A stretch of 64,000 bases of DNA from positions 62,001-126,000 of the forward strand of contig NZ_JAAKGV010000021.1 of NCBI RefSeq assembly GCF_011043735.1, in the 5' to 3' direction. Shown piece after piece: positions 8,828 through 16,538 of this stretch. The DNA is from Methylobacterium sp. DB0501 (GTDB lineage Bacteria; Pseudomonadota; Alphaproteobacteria; Rhizobiales; Beijerinckiaceae). The translations under genes and the position numbers were made by a program. Every line of letters begins with the position of its first letter. Position 1 is the stretch's first letter. The notes under the pieces are model-generated. The model did not search any database. It saw nothing but the letters and a program-made list of their open reading frames with translations, and was not told the origin of the DNA.

Positions 8828-9037
8828 TCACTCGCCCGCCATCATCTCCGGCGAGAAATGCCCGCACCAGTCCTGGGCCGAGACCACCGGCCACAGGCCG
8901 TGCCCTTGCGGCTCCGGCTGGCTTACCGGCGGGTTGAATCGGCACAGGCCTTCCTCGCCCTGCGCGGTGGCGCCGTTGAGCTTGTGGTCGTCGAAGTAGC
9001 GGCAGCTGTGGCAGTTCGCGGACGGGGTCGTCGCCAT
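8828..9037 (-). CDS. Small four-cysteine protein, unknown function
   Basis: This 69-residue protein starts after a strong ribosome site (AAGGAG, 7 bases before the ATG). It has a CHSC pair at residues 9-12 and single cysteines near residues 32 and 58, the last in DWCGHFS. Four well-spaced cysteines suggest a small zinc or iron-sulfur site, but no named family was recognised. It is divergent from the radical SAM-UdgX operon across 157 bp, so the LexA-type box at 9162-9176 could influence it too, although the box is much nearer the operon. Confidence 0.7.
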   Translation of the reverse strand: MATTPSANCHSCRYFDDHKLNGATAQGEEGLCRFNPPVSQPEPQGHGLWPVVSAQDWCGHFSPEMMAGE

Positions 9038-9161
9038 GGTGCGGCTCCTTGCGAATTAGAAGAACTCCAATCGGCAGGATAACGAGAGGGCAGGGGGCGG
9101 GTTCCCGGCACGCACCCCCCGATGCGGCTTTCGACCACGGGGACGCGCCACCTTCCGCCTT

Positions 9162-9176
9162 GAACGAACCAGGAAC
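9162..9176 (+). promoter_or_regulatory. LexA (SOS) box before the radical SAM-UdgX operon
   Basis: GAAC-N7-GAAC is a perfect match to the alphaproteobacterial LexA site (GTTC-N7-GTTC on the other strand). It ends 18 bp before the start codon at 9195, where bound repressor would block transcription. At this base composition such a match is expected roughly once per 64 kb, so one in this short gap ahead of a DNA repair operon is unlikely to be chance. Repression by LexA and induction by DNA damage is an inference. Confidence 0.7.
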
Positions 9177-9194
9177 AGAGCCCAGGTTGCGGGC

Positions 9195-10406
9195 ATGGAC
9201 GATGCCCTGAAGAAGAAGCTAACGATCCTCGCCGACGCGGCGAAATACGATGCCTCCTGCGCCTCGTCCGGGGCGCCGAAGCGCAAGGCCGAGGCCGGCG
9301 GGCTCGGCTCGACCACCGGGGCCGGCATCTGCCACGCCTACACGCCGGACGGGCGCTGCGTCTCGTTGCTCAAGATCCTGCTCACCAATTACTGCCTGTT
9401 CGACTGTGCCTATTGCGTCAACCGGCGCTCCTCGAACGTCCGCCGGGCCAAGTTCTCGGTCGACGAGGTGGTGACGCTGACGGTCGAGTTCTACAAGCGC
9501 AACTACATCGAAGGGCTGTTTCTCTCGTCGGGCATCATCCGCTCGCCCGACCACACGATGGAGCAGCTGATCCGGGTGGCCAAGACCCTGCGCCAGCGCC
9601 ACGGCTTTCGCGGCTACATCCACCTGAAGACCATCCCCGAGGCGAGCCCGTGGCTGATCGAGCAGGCCGGGCTCTATGCCGACCGGCTCTCGATCAACCT
9701 CGAATTGCCGACCGAGGCCAGCCTGGAGCGGCTGGCGCCGGAGAAGGACGGCGCCGCGATCCAGACCGCGATGGGCCAGATGGGCGAGCGCATCCTGCAG
9801 GCCAAGGAGGAGAAGCGCCGCTTCGCCCCCGCCGGCCAGTCGACGCAGGTGATCGTCGGCGCCGATGCCAGCACCGACGAATCGCTGATCCGCACCAGCG
9901 CCCGCCTGTACGACCGTTACGGGCTGAAGCGGATCTACTATTCGGCCTTCAGCCCGATCCCCGACGCCGCCTCGATCCTGCCGAGCCAATCGCCGCCGCT
10001 CCGGCGCGAGCACCGCCTGTACCAGGCCGACTGGCTGATGCGGTATTACGAATTCTCGCCCGACGACGTGGCCGGGGCGACCGAATCCGGCATGCTCGCC
10101 CTCGACGTCGACCCCAAGCTCGCCTGGGCCCTGCGCAACCGCGACCGCTTCCCGGTCGACGTGAACAAGGCCGACCGCGAGATGCTGCTGCGGGTGCCGG
10201 GGCTCGGAGTCCGGGCGGTCGACAAGATCGTGGCGGCGCGCAAGCACGCGACCTTGCGGCTCGACGACGTGGCGCGCCTGACATCGGGCTTGAAGCGCGC
10301 CCGGCCGTTCCTGATCGCGGCCGACTACGCGCCGGTGCGCCTCACCGACCGGCTCGACCTGCGCACCCGCCTCGCCGAGCCGCCGCGCCAGCTGAGCCTG
10401 TTCTGA
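9195..10406 (+). CDS. Putative DNA modification/repair radical SAM protein (UdgX-linked)
   Basis: This 403-residue protein matches the radical SAM family always found beside UdgX-type proteins. The iron-sulfur cluster motif is C67-LFD-C71-AY-C74, and further cysteines lie at 22, 46 and 55. A radical SAM barrel follows, with the strand motifs GLFLSSGI and GYIHLKTIP. The C-terminal part carries a helix-hairpin-helix DNA-binding motif (LLRVPGLGVRAVDKIVAAR, near residue 330). The family's chemistry is unknown; a role in DNA base modification or repair is proposed from its partner. Its stop codon overlaps the next gene's start (TGATG), so the two are translationally coupled. A LexA-type box lies just upstream. 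Confidence 0.88.
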   Translation: MDDALKKKLTILADAAKYDASCASSGAPKRKAEAGGLGSTTGAGICHAYTPDGRCVSLLKILLTNYCLFDCAYCVNRRSSNVRRAKFSVDEVVTLTVEFYKRNYIEGLFLSSGIIRSPDHTMEQLIRVAKTLRQRHGFRGYIHLKTIPEASPWLIEQAGLYADRLSINLELPTEASLERLAPEKDGAAIQTAMGQMGERILQAKEEKRRFAPAGQSTQVIVGADASTDESLIRTSARLYDRYGLKRIYYSAFSPIPDAASILPSQSPPLRREHRLYQADWLMRYYEFSPDDVAGATESGMLALDVDPKLAWALRNRDRFPVDVNKADREMLLRVPGLGVRAVDKIVAARKHATLRLDDVARLTSGLKRARPFLIAADYAPVRLTDRLDLRTRLAEPPRQLSLF

Positions 10407-11854
10407 TGCGCACCCGCACGATCCGCCTGCGGCCGGGCGCCGATCTCGACGGGTTTCGCGCGGCGGTTCGGCGGCTGATCCGCGACGACGTGGCGCCCGA
10501 CGCGGTGACCTGGATCGCCGGCGAGGCGCAATCGCTGTTTCCCGAGGATGCGCCGGCGGCCGGGCCCTCGCCCGCCCTCGCCCTGCCGCGGGCGGTGGCC
10601 GCCCTCGTGCCCGCCGTCGTCATGCACCGCGATCCGGAGCGCTACGGCCTCCTCCACCGGCTGGTCCGGCGGGTCGCCGACGGCGAGCGCCACCTCGCCG
10701 AGGTGGCGAGCGACCCGCTGGTCCATCGCCTGAACCTGATGCGCAAGGCGGTGGCGAGCGACCTGCACAAGATGCACGCCTTCCTGCGCTTCCGCCGCGC
10801 CGGGACGGGCGAAGGGGGGGCGGGCGGGCGCGAACGGTTCGCCGCCTGGTTCGAGCCCGAGCACCACATCCTGGCGGAGGCCGCCCCCTTCTTCTCCGCC
10901 CGCTTCCCGTCCTTCGACTGGTCGATCCTGACCCCGGACGGCTCGGCGCATTGGGACGGACGGACCCTGTCCTTCGGACCGCCCGGGCGGCGCGAGGACG
11001 TACCGGAGCAGGACGCGTTCGAGGCCGGCTGGACCGACTATTACTCGAGCACCTTCAACCCCGCGCGCACCAACCTCGCGGCGATGCGGGCCGAGATGCC
11101 GAAGAAGTACTGGCACAACATGCCCGAGACGGCGGCGATTCCCGGGCTGGTGCGGGAAGCGGGGCGGCGGGTCGGCGAGATGATCGAGCGCGCGCCGGAA
11201 GCGCCGGTCAAGCGCGTGCCGGCTCGTGCCCTGGCCGCCATGGCGGCGCAGGAGCCCGCCTCCCTGGCGGCGCTGAACGCGGTGATCCGCGCCTCCGAAC
11301 CCCTGGTGCCCGGCGCGACGCAGGCCGTGCTCGGCGAGGGACCGCAGGGCGCGGCCATCGCCTTCGTCGGCGAGCAGCCGGGCGACCAGGAGGACCTTCA
11401 GGGGCGGCCCTTCGTCGGCCCGGCGGGCCAGCTCCTGGCGCGGGCCCTGCGCGAGGCGGGGATCGACCGCGAGCGGTCCTATCTCACCAATGCGGTCAAG
11501 CACTTCAAGTTCGAGGCGCGGGGCAAGCGGCGCCTCCACAAGTCGCCGACCGCCGGCGAGGTCGCGCATTATCGCTGGTGGCTCGACCGCGAGCTCGCCT
11601 TCGTGGCCCCGCGCCTCGTCGTGGCGCTCGGCGCCACCGCCGTGCTGGCGCTCTCCGGCCGCCAGATCCCGATCACCCGCGCCCGCGGCCCGGCGGCCTT
11701 CGCGGGCAAGCCCTATGGCGGCTTCATCACCGTCCACCCCTCCTACCTGCTGCGCCTGCCCGACGAGGCGCGGCCCGAGGCGTACGAGGCCTTCGTCGAC
11801 GACCTGCGGCGCGCCGCGTCGCTGGCGGCGGCGCCTGCCGGTGCCTTCGGGTAG
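10406..11854 (+). CDS. DUF4130-UdgX fusion, uracil-DNA binding protein
   Basis: This 482-residue protein joins two domains. Residues 1 to about 265 match the DUF4130 domain linked to the radical SAM partner (YWHNMPE near residue 235). The C-terminal 210 residues are a UdgX-type uracil-DNA glycosylase: GEQPGDQED from residue 322, then the R-loop K374-R-R-L-H378, and HPSYLLRLP near the end. In mycobacterial UdgX the histidine of the KRRIH loop bonds covalently to the excised uracil site and leaves the enzyme fixed to DNA; H378 is in that position. It therefore probably traps uracil in DNA, and the coupled radical SAM protein may process it. The start overlaps the upstream stop by one base. Confidence 0.9.
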   Translation: MRTRTIRLRPGADLDGFRAAVRRLIRDDVAPDAVTWIAGEAQSLFPEDAPAAGPSPALALPRAVAALVPAVVMHRDPERYGLLHRLVRRVADGERHLAEVASDPLVHRLNLMRKAVASDLHKMHAFLRFRRAGTGEGGAGGRERFAAWFEPEHHILAEAAPFFSARFPSFDWSILTPDGSAHWDGRTLSFGPPGRREDVPEQDAFEAGWTDYYSSTFNPARTNLAAMRAEMPKKYWHNMPETAAIPGLVREAGRRVGEMIERAPEAPVKRVPARALAAMAAQEPASLAALNAVIRASEPLVPGATQAVLGEGPQGAAIAFVGEQPGDQEDLQGRPFVGPAGQLLARALREAGIDRERSYLTNAVKHFKFEARGKRRLHKSPTAGEVAHYRWWLDRELAFVAPRLVVALGATAVLALSGRQIPITRARGPAAFAGKPYGGFITVHPSYLLRLPDEARPEAYEAFVDDLRRAASLAAAPAGAFG

Positions 11855-11950
11855 GCCATCCTCGCGGAATCCGTTGCGGAAAGGCCGCACTGCGGAAACC
11901 AAGCCGGTCCTGCCGAGTTTGTCGCCAGACCGAACCGGGAAACGAGGACC

Positions 11951-12337
11951 ATGAGGCTGATCGTGTCCGCCGTCGCGGCGGGAATCTGTCTGGGCGCCGT
12001 CGCGGCGCCCGCCATCGCCAGAACCAGCGCCAAGGCGCCGGACCGCTTCGACGGCACCTGGAGCGTCGAGGTCATCACCGAGAGCGGCTCCTGCGACCGC
12101 GCCTACCGCTACGGCGTGATCATCCAGAACGGCCAGGCCCGCTACGCCGGCGGCGGCGACTTCACCGTGTCCGGGCGGGTGCAGCCGAGCGGCGCCGTCC
12201 GGGCGACGATCAGCCGGGGTGACGCCGCCGCCCAGGTGGTCGGCCGGCTCGGCACCGAGGGCGGCGGAAACGGCACCTGGACCACCTCGGGCTCCACCTC
12301 CTGCAAGGGCCGCTGGAACGCCGAGCGCCGCGGCTGA
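11951..12337 (+). CDS. Small secreted protein, unknown function
   Basis: This 128-residue protein has a clear signal peptide (MRLIVSAVAAGICLGAVAAPAIA). The mature part of about 105 residues contains FDGTWSVEVITESGSC, a region rich in glycine and beta-branched residues, and two cysteines (SCDRAY and SCKGRW) that could form a disulfide. The pattern suggests a small periplasmic beta-barrel or beta-sandwich protein. AACGAGG precedes the ATG. The gene stands alone after the UdgX operon with 96 bp between, so it need not share its regulation. Its last four codons and stop form the first unit of an 18-bp repeat. Confidence 0.7.
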   Translation: MRLIVSAVAAGICLGAVAAPAIARTSAKAPDRFDGTWSVEVITESGSCDRAYRYGVIIQNGQARYAGGGDFTVSGRVQPSGAVRATISRGDAAAQVVGRLGTEGGGNGTWTTSGSTSCKGRWNAERRG

Positions 12338-12414
12338 TCCAAGCGCCGCGGCTGATCCGAGCGCCGCGGCTAAATGGGGCGCCGCGGCTGGCTCGGGCGC
12401 CGCGGCTGACGCAA
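12325..12414. repeat. 18-bp minisatellite spanning a stop codon, five copies
   Basis: Five 18-bp units begin GCGCCGCGGCT, at 12325, 12343, 12361, 12379 and 12397. The first 11 bases are invariant and the last seven drift (GATCCAA, GATCCGA, AAATGGG, GGCTCGG, GACGCAA). The first unit contains the end and TGA stop of the secreted protein gene, so the array seems to have grown by duplicating the end of that gene. Being a multiple of three, a unit would extend the protein if a stop were lost. Confidence 0.95.
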
Positions 12415-12482
12415 CCGTTGCCGCCGTCACGAGCTGCGCCGCGCTGCAGAATTTGCCGCTTAAGCTTTGCAGCGATAACACA

Positions 12483-12501
12483 GGGCGCGAAAATCGCGCC
12501 C
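12483..12501. terminator. Possible terminator hairpin
   Basis: GGGCGCGA and TCGCGCCC form a perfect 8-bp stem with an AAA loop, 150 bp after the secreted protein gene and 80 bp before the next. There is no T-run, so it may be a leader structure of the downstream gene instead. Confidence 0.35.
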
Positions 12502-12582
12502 CTTCCAGGTTTCGCCCAAGATCCGCCCTTGATCGGCACGAGGCTTGCCGGGATAGAGGCGTTTGATTCGGCCGAGGACCGG

Positions 12583-13035
12583 ATGATGAAAGCTCTGCTG
12601 TACGGCGCGATCTGCACCCTCGCGGCGATGGAACTGGCCGCCGCGGCCCATCCGGCCGTGGCCGCTCCCTCCCGCGCCGAGCACCGGCGCGCGGTCCTCA
12701 CCCCCCTGGAGCAGGCGGCGACCGACTGCTTCGCCGAGACCATCGGCAACAACCCGGCGGCCCTCGCCCACGCCCGGGCCGGCCGCTGGTACGAGGCCGC
12801 CGGGGTGATCGGCTTCCTGTGCCGGCCCGAGGTCGACGCGATGACCAAGGCCCGCGACCACTTCGAGGGCCGCGGCGCCGGCGGGCGCTACTTCACCGGC
12901 CCCTACACGCGACATCTCGGCCAGGAACTGGCCCGACGGCTCGAGCCGCTGCTGACCACCAAGGCCTTCGCCAATGCCGAGCCGCGGGCGGACAGCGAGG
13001 CACCGGCCGTGCCGGCCGCGGCCGAGGAGCCGTGA
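12583..13035 (+). CDS. Secreted protein, unknown function
   Basis: The protein is 150 residues from the ATG at 12583; a second ATG follows at once, and GAGG stands 5 bases before. A signal peptide (MMKALLYGAICTLAAMELAAAAHPAVAA) is followed by a mostly helical mature part with two cysteines (TDCFAET, FLCRPEV) and an alanine- and proline-rich end. No family was recognised. It lies alone between secreted and surface-polysaccharide genes, with no sign of an operon. Confidence 0.65.
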   Translation: MMKALLYGAICTLAAMELAAAAHPAVAAPSRAEHRRAVLTPLEQAATDCFAETIGNNPAALAHARAGRWYEAAGVIGFLCRPEVDAMTKARDHFEGRGAGGRYFTGPYTRHLGQELARRLEPLLTTKAFANAEPRADSEAPAVPAAAEEP

Positions 13036-13383
13036 TCCGGGGCCGGCGGTGGGGCGATCGTGATCCGATCGTTGTTCGCGGCCGAGATTTTTCAACGCGG
13101 GTAACCGGTTGAGCGCGGGTGAACCCTCTCCCTCCGCGGGGAGGGTGGCGAGGCGGGACAGGGGCGGCGCGACGCCGAATCCAGGGAGCGCCCGCCGGAA
13201 CGGTCCCGCCTCGTGCGGAGGCGGGCTGCTTCCCTTTTCCCGCCCGGCACCCTGCCGCCCAGAGGGAACGGAGGGGTCGGGCCGGGCAGCCTTTCGCCCG
13301 CCCCCGCATTTCTCCCCACCCACTTAACCCCGCTGCAAGTCCGACCCGCTACCCAGAACCTTCGCGCAGAGCGGAGCGGCGGA
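13036..13383. other. Intergenic region with a dispersed palindrome
   Basis: This 348-bp gap holds no convincing gene. At 13124-13145 it carries an imperfect copy of the CCCTCTCC...GGGGAGGG palindrome that recurs at 32967, 56672, 56833 and 60561. The flippase promoter should lie in the last 150 bp, but no clear -35/-10 pair was seen. Confidence 0.6.
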
Positions 13384-14694
13384 ATGGCGGCCGGGATGTC
13401 CCTCGGCGAGGCGGAGGCGGGCGGCGGCGCCGGCACCGCGCTCGCGGTGTTCGGCGTGCGGATCGCCGCGGCGGCCTGCGCCTTCGTCGCCCAGGTGCTG
13501 ATGGCGCGCCTGATGGGCGGCGAGGAATACGGCATCTTCGCCACGGTCTGGGTCTGGACCGCGCTGCTGGGCCACGCCTCGACCTGGGGCCTGTCGCAGG
13601 CCGCCTGCCGCTTCCTGCCGACCTATCGGGCGACCGGAGCGGGCGGGCTGGCACGCGGCTTCCTCGCGTTCGGATCCCTGTTCTCGCTGGCGGCCGGCGC
13701 CGTGGCGGCGGGGCTCGGCGCCGCCCTGCTCTGGTGCGTCCCCGGCCTCGTCGGCCCCGGCTACGCCGCCCCGCTGCTCGTGGCGGCGCTGGTACTGCCG
13801 CTCTTCGCGCTCCAGGATTTCTGCGAGGGCGTGGCGCGGGGCCGCAACTGGACGCTGCTCGCCGTCGCGCCGCCCTACCTGCTGCGCCAGGGCCTGATCA
13901 TGGCCCTGATGCTCGCGGCGGTCGCCGTCGGGGCGCCCGCCGAGGCCGCGGTCGCGGTGGCCTGCACGCTCGCCGCCACCGCCCTGTCGCTGGCGCTCCA
14001 GGCGGGCCTGCTGCTGCGGCGCCTGCGGCGCGAGCGGCGCCCGGACCGGGCGCTCTACCCGTTTCGCGAGTGGCTGCGGGCGGCGCTGCCGATGGCGCTG
14101 ATCGACCTCGCCGGCTCGGGCTTCAACTTCGTCGACGTGCTGGTCCTCGGCTTCCTGCTGCCGCCGGCCGAGGTCGGCGCCTATTTCGCGGCGACGCGGC
14201 TGCTGCAATTCGTGGTCTTCGTCCAGTACGCCGCCTCCTCGGTCACGGCGCAGCGTTTCGCCGAGGCGCAGGCCAAGGGCGACCGGGCCGGGCTCGAGGC
14301 CCTGGTCCGGCGCTGGTCGCGGCTGACGCTGCTCGCGACCGTCGGGACCGGCCTCGCCGTGGTGGCGGCGGGACCGCTGCTCCTCGGGATGTTCGGGCCG
14401 GAATTCCGCGCCGCCCTGCCGCTCCTCGCGATCCTCGTCGCCGGCCACGGTCTCGCGGCGGCCTTCGGGCCGGCCGAGGACCTGCTCGCCATGCTGGGGG
14501 CCGAGCGCGCCTGCGCCGCCGTCACGGTCGCGCTCCTCGGGGCGGCGGTGATCCTCACCCTCGCCCTGGTGCCGCTCCTCGGCCTGACCGGGGCGGCGCT
14601 CGCGGCCTGCCTCGTCACCGCGGGGCGGGGGGCGGCCCTGGCGCTCCTCGCCCGCCGCCGCCTCGGCCTCCTCACCCCGGCCTTCGCCCGATGA
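13384..14694 (+). CDS. Polysaccharide flippase (Wzx/MATE-like)
   Basis: This protein of about 436 residues is almost wholly hydrophobic, with some 12 to 14 membrane helices. It has the N-terminal signature of oligosaccharide flippases: a first helix, then MARLMGGEEYGIFATVWVW, the common 'GxxxYGxF' region. It would move a lipid-linked sugar across the inner membrane. ATGs at 13384 and 13396 are both possible. Its stop overlaps the start of the acyltransferase gene (ATGA), so the pair is translationally coupled and probably works in one surface-polysaccharide pathway. No glycosyltransferase or polymerase gene lies beside them, so the rest of the pathway must be elsewhere. Confidence 0.85.
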   Translation: MAAGMSLGEAEAGGGAGTALAVFGVRIAAAACAFVAQVLMARLMGGEEYGIFATVWVWTALLGHASTWGLSQAACRFLPTYRATGAGGLARGFLAFGSLFSLAAGAVAAGLGAALLWCVPGLVGPGYAAPLLVAALVLPLFALQDFCEGVARGRNWTLLAVAPPYLLRQGLIMALMLAAVAVGAPAEAAVAVACTLAATALSLALQAGLLLRRLRRERRPDRALYPFREWLRAALPMALIDLAGSGFNFVDVLVLGFLLPPAEVGAYFAATRLLQFVVFVQYAASSVTAQRFAEAQAKGDRAGLEALVRRWSRLTLLATVGTGLAVVAAGPLLLGMFGPEFRAALPLLAILVAGHGLAAAFGPAEDLLAMLGAERACAAVTVALLGAAVILTLALVPLLGLTGAALAACLVTAGRGAALALLARRRLGLLTPAFAR

Positions 14695-15869
14695 ACGCCC
14701 ACACGACGATCCCGCTCGCCGCGGCCCCGACCAGCACCGCGACGTGCTGCACCGAGATCACCTGCACGGTCACGACCCTCGCGGGCCTCGCCCGCGAGCC
14801 CGCCGCCTGGGACGCCCTCACCGCCCGCTCGGCCGGGTCGAACCCGGATTATTCCCGCCGGGTGATGGCGGCGCATCGCGATCACGGCCTCGCTCCGACG
14901 GGCCTGCCCTGCCTCGTCGTGCGGCGCGGCCCGGACCTCCTGGCGCTGCTGCCGTTCCGCCTCGGGCGCGGGCCCCTCGGGCTCGGGCGGATCGCCCGGC
15001 CCTTCACCTCGCCGTACCTGACCGTGACGGTGCCGCTGGTGGCGGCGGGCGCGGAGACCGCGCCGGCCCTCTCGTCCCTCGTCGCCGGAATGCGGAGCCT
15101 GGGCGTCGCGTGGTGGTGGCCGCTCCTGCCGGCGGAGGATTCCGTCGGCGCGAGCGTCCTTGCCGCGCTCGCCCGCGACGGCTGGGCCGGCGCCGAGATC
15201 GCGGGCTTCCCGCGCCCGGTCCTCGACCGGCGGCCGAGCCACGAGGCCTTCCTGAAGGAGCATCCGCACAAGGGACGGCTCAAGGACCTGCGCCGGCGCC
15301 GGCGGCGGCTCGACGAGGCCGGCGCCGTCACGATCGAGGCGGTCGGGCCGGACGGCGACCTGGCGGGTGCGGTCGCGGAATTCCTCGCCCTGGAGCGGCG
15401 CGGCTGGAAGGGGCGGGCCGGCACCGCGCTCGCCTGCGACGCGCGGACCGCCGGGCTGGCGCAGGCCCTGTTCCGGGCCGGGGACGGGCCGGTGATGGCG
15501 CGTGCCGACCTCCTGCGCCTCGACGGCCGGGTCGTCGCCGCGAGCCTCGCGCTGGTCTGCAACGGCACCGCGACCCTGCTCAAGACCGCCTATGACGAGG
15601 AACTGCGCTCCCTCGCCCCCGGCGTGCTGCTGGAGGCCGAGATCGTGCGGGCGCTGCACGAGACCCGCTTCGCCGACCGGCTCGATTCGGCGACGCTGGA
15701 CAGCGCCGTGCTCGACGACCTCTACCCCGACCGCGCCCGCATCGCCGAGATCGTGGTCTCGCCCCCGGGCGGCCCGTCGCCCGACCGTCTCGCGCAGCGG
15801 GCGCGGCGCCAGCATGCCGCCAGGGACTGGCTCAAGGCGTGCCTCGCCCGGCTGCGGCGCCCCCGATGA
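14691..15869 (+). CDS. GNAT acyltransferase of the BioF2-like (FemAB-fold) type
   Basis: This 392-residue protein fits the BioF2-like acetyltransferase family (Acetyltransf_6, a double GNAT fold). The most typical part is the second half: HPHKGRLKDLRRRRRRL, then FLALERRGWKGRAGTAL, then RADLLRLDGRVVAASLALV. Relatives occur in exopolysaccharide, cellulose and lipid gene clusters and are thought to acylate sugars or peptides; the substrate here is unknown. It is coupled to the flippase gene by an ATGA overlap. Its 3' end overlaps the convergent trmO gene by 38 bp. Confidence 0.82.
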   Translation: MNAHTTIPLAAAPTSTATCCTEITCTVTTLAGLAREPAAWDALTARSAGSNPDYSRRVMAAHRDHGLAPTGLPCLVVRRGPDLLALLPFRLGRGPLGLGRIARPFTSPYLTVTVPLVAAGAETAPALSSLVAGMRSLGVAWWWPLLPAEDSVGASVLAALARDGWAGAEIAGFPRPVLDRRPSHEAFLKEHPHKGRLKDLRRRRRRLDEAGAVTIEAVGPDGDLAGAVAEFLALERRGWKGRAGTALACDARTAGLAQALFRAGDGPVMARADLLRLDGRVVAASLALVCNGTATLLKTAYDEELRSLAPGVLLEAEIVRALHETRFADRLDSATLDSAVLDDLYPDRARIAEIVVSPPGGPSPDRLAQRARRQHAARDWLKACLARLRRPR

Positions 15870-16443
15870 CGGTGGTGTCGGCGGCGTCGGTCTCGCGGGC
15901 CGCGTCGGCCTCGCGGGCCGCGTCGGCCTCGCGCCATCCCACCCGGGCCTCCGGCTTCGCATCGGTCGAGGCGAAATAGGGCTTGATGTCGAGGAGCGGC
16001 GTGCCGTCGAGGCAGTCGAGGCCGCGCACCCGCACGCGTCTGCCCTCGATGCCCAGCAGCTCCACCACCGAGACCGCGATCGGGTTCGGCCGGGCCGGCG
16101 AGCGCAGCGCGAAGGTGCCGCGGGGTTCGGGGGCGTGGCGGGGCTGCTGCGCCACGAGGTTCCGCGGCGCCCGGTCCATCCAGTAGAGCACGATCAGGTG
16201 GCTGGTGCCGGAAAGGCCGCGCAAGGCCGGGGCGAAGCGGGGATCGACCTCGAGGGTGCAGACGGCGCTCGACCGGCCCGAATTGCGCGGGCAGTCCGAC
16301 CGCACGGTCCAGGGCGTGCGCACCCGGCCGACGAAATAGAGGCCGGCATCGAACGCCTCGGGCAATTCGACGGCCTCCTCGCCCGGGCGCGGACCGAACT
16401 CCGCGCCGGAACGCGGGTCGAACTCGCCATCCGCCTCGCTCAT
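15832..16443 (-). CDS. trmO: tRNA N6-threonylcarbamoyladenosine methyltransferase TrmO
   Basis: This 203-residue protein matches the TrmO/YaeB (TsaA) family, which methylates t6A at position 37 of some threonine tRNAs using SAM. Family motifs are FVGRVRTPW near residue 36, the SDCPRNSGR region, RSPARPNPIAVSVVEL, and LDGTPLLDIKPY in the C-terminal half of the core. GGAGG stands 7 bases before the ATG. After the core, the last 35 residues are low complexity (READAAREADAARETDAAD), encoded by an 18-bp DNA repeat and overlapping the opposing gene. The tail is probably dispensable. Confidence 0.88.
   Translation of the reverse strand: MSEADGEFDPRSGAEFGPRPGEEAVELPEAFDAGLYFVGRVRTPWTVRSDCPRNSGRSSAVCTLEVDPRFAPALRGLSGTSHLIVLYWMDRAPRNLVAQQPRHAPEPRGTFALRSPARPNPIAVSVVELLGIEGRRVRVRGLDCLDGTPLLDIKPYFASTDAKPEARVGWREADAAREADAARETDAADTTVIGGAAAGRGTP
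15881..15934. repeat. 18-bp coding repeat in trmO, three copies
   Basis: Units at 15881, 15899 and 15917 share the pattern GCSGCGTCGGYCTCGCGG. They encode the repeated AREADA/ARETDA hexapeptides at the end of TrmO on the minus strand. Copy-number change keeps the frame. Confidence 0.85.
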
Positions 16444-16538
16444 CGCGTCACCTCCGTGCCGAAACCCGCGGGATCCGGGTCGCCCCGCAGCGGCACCCGG
16501 TATAGGCTGGCCGGCAGGGCAGCAGGGAGACCGATCGC

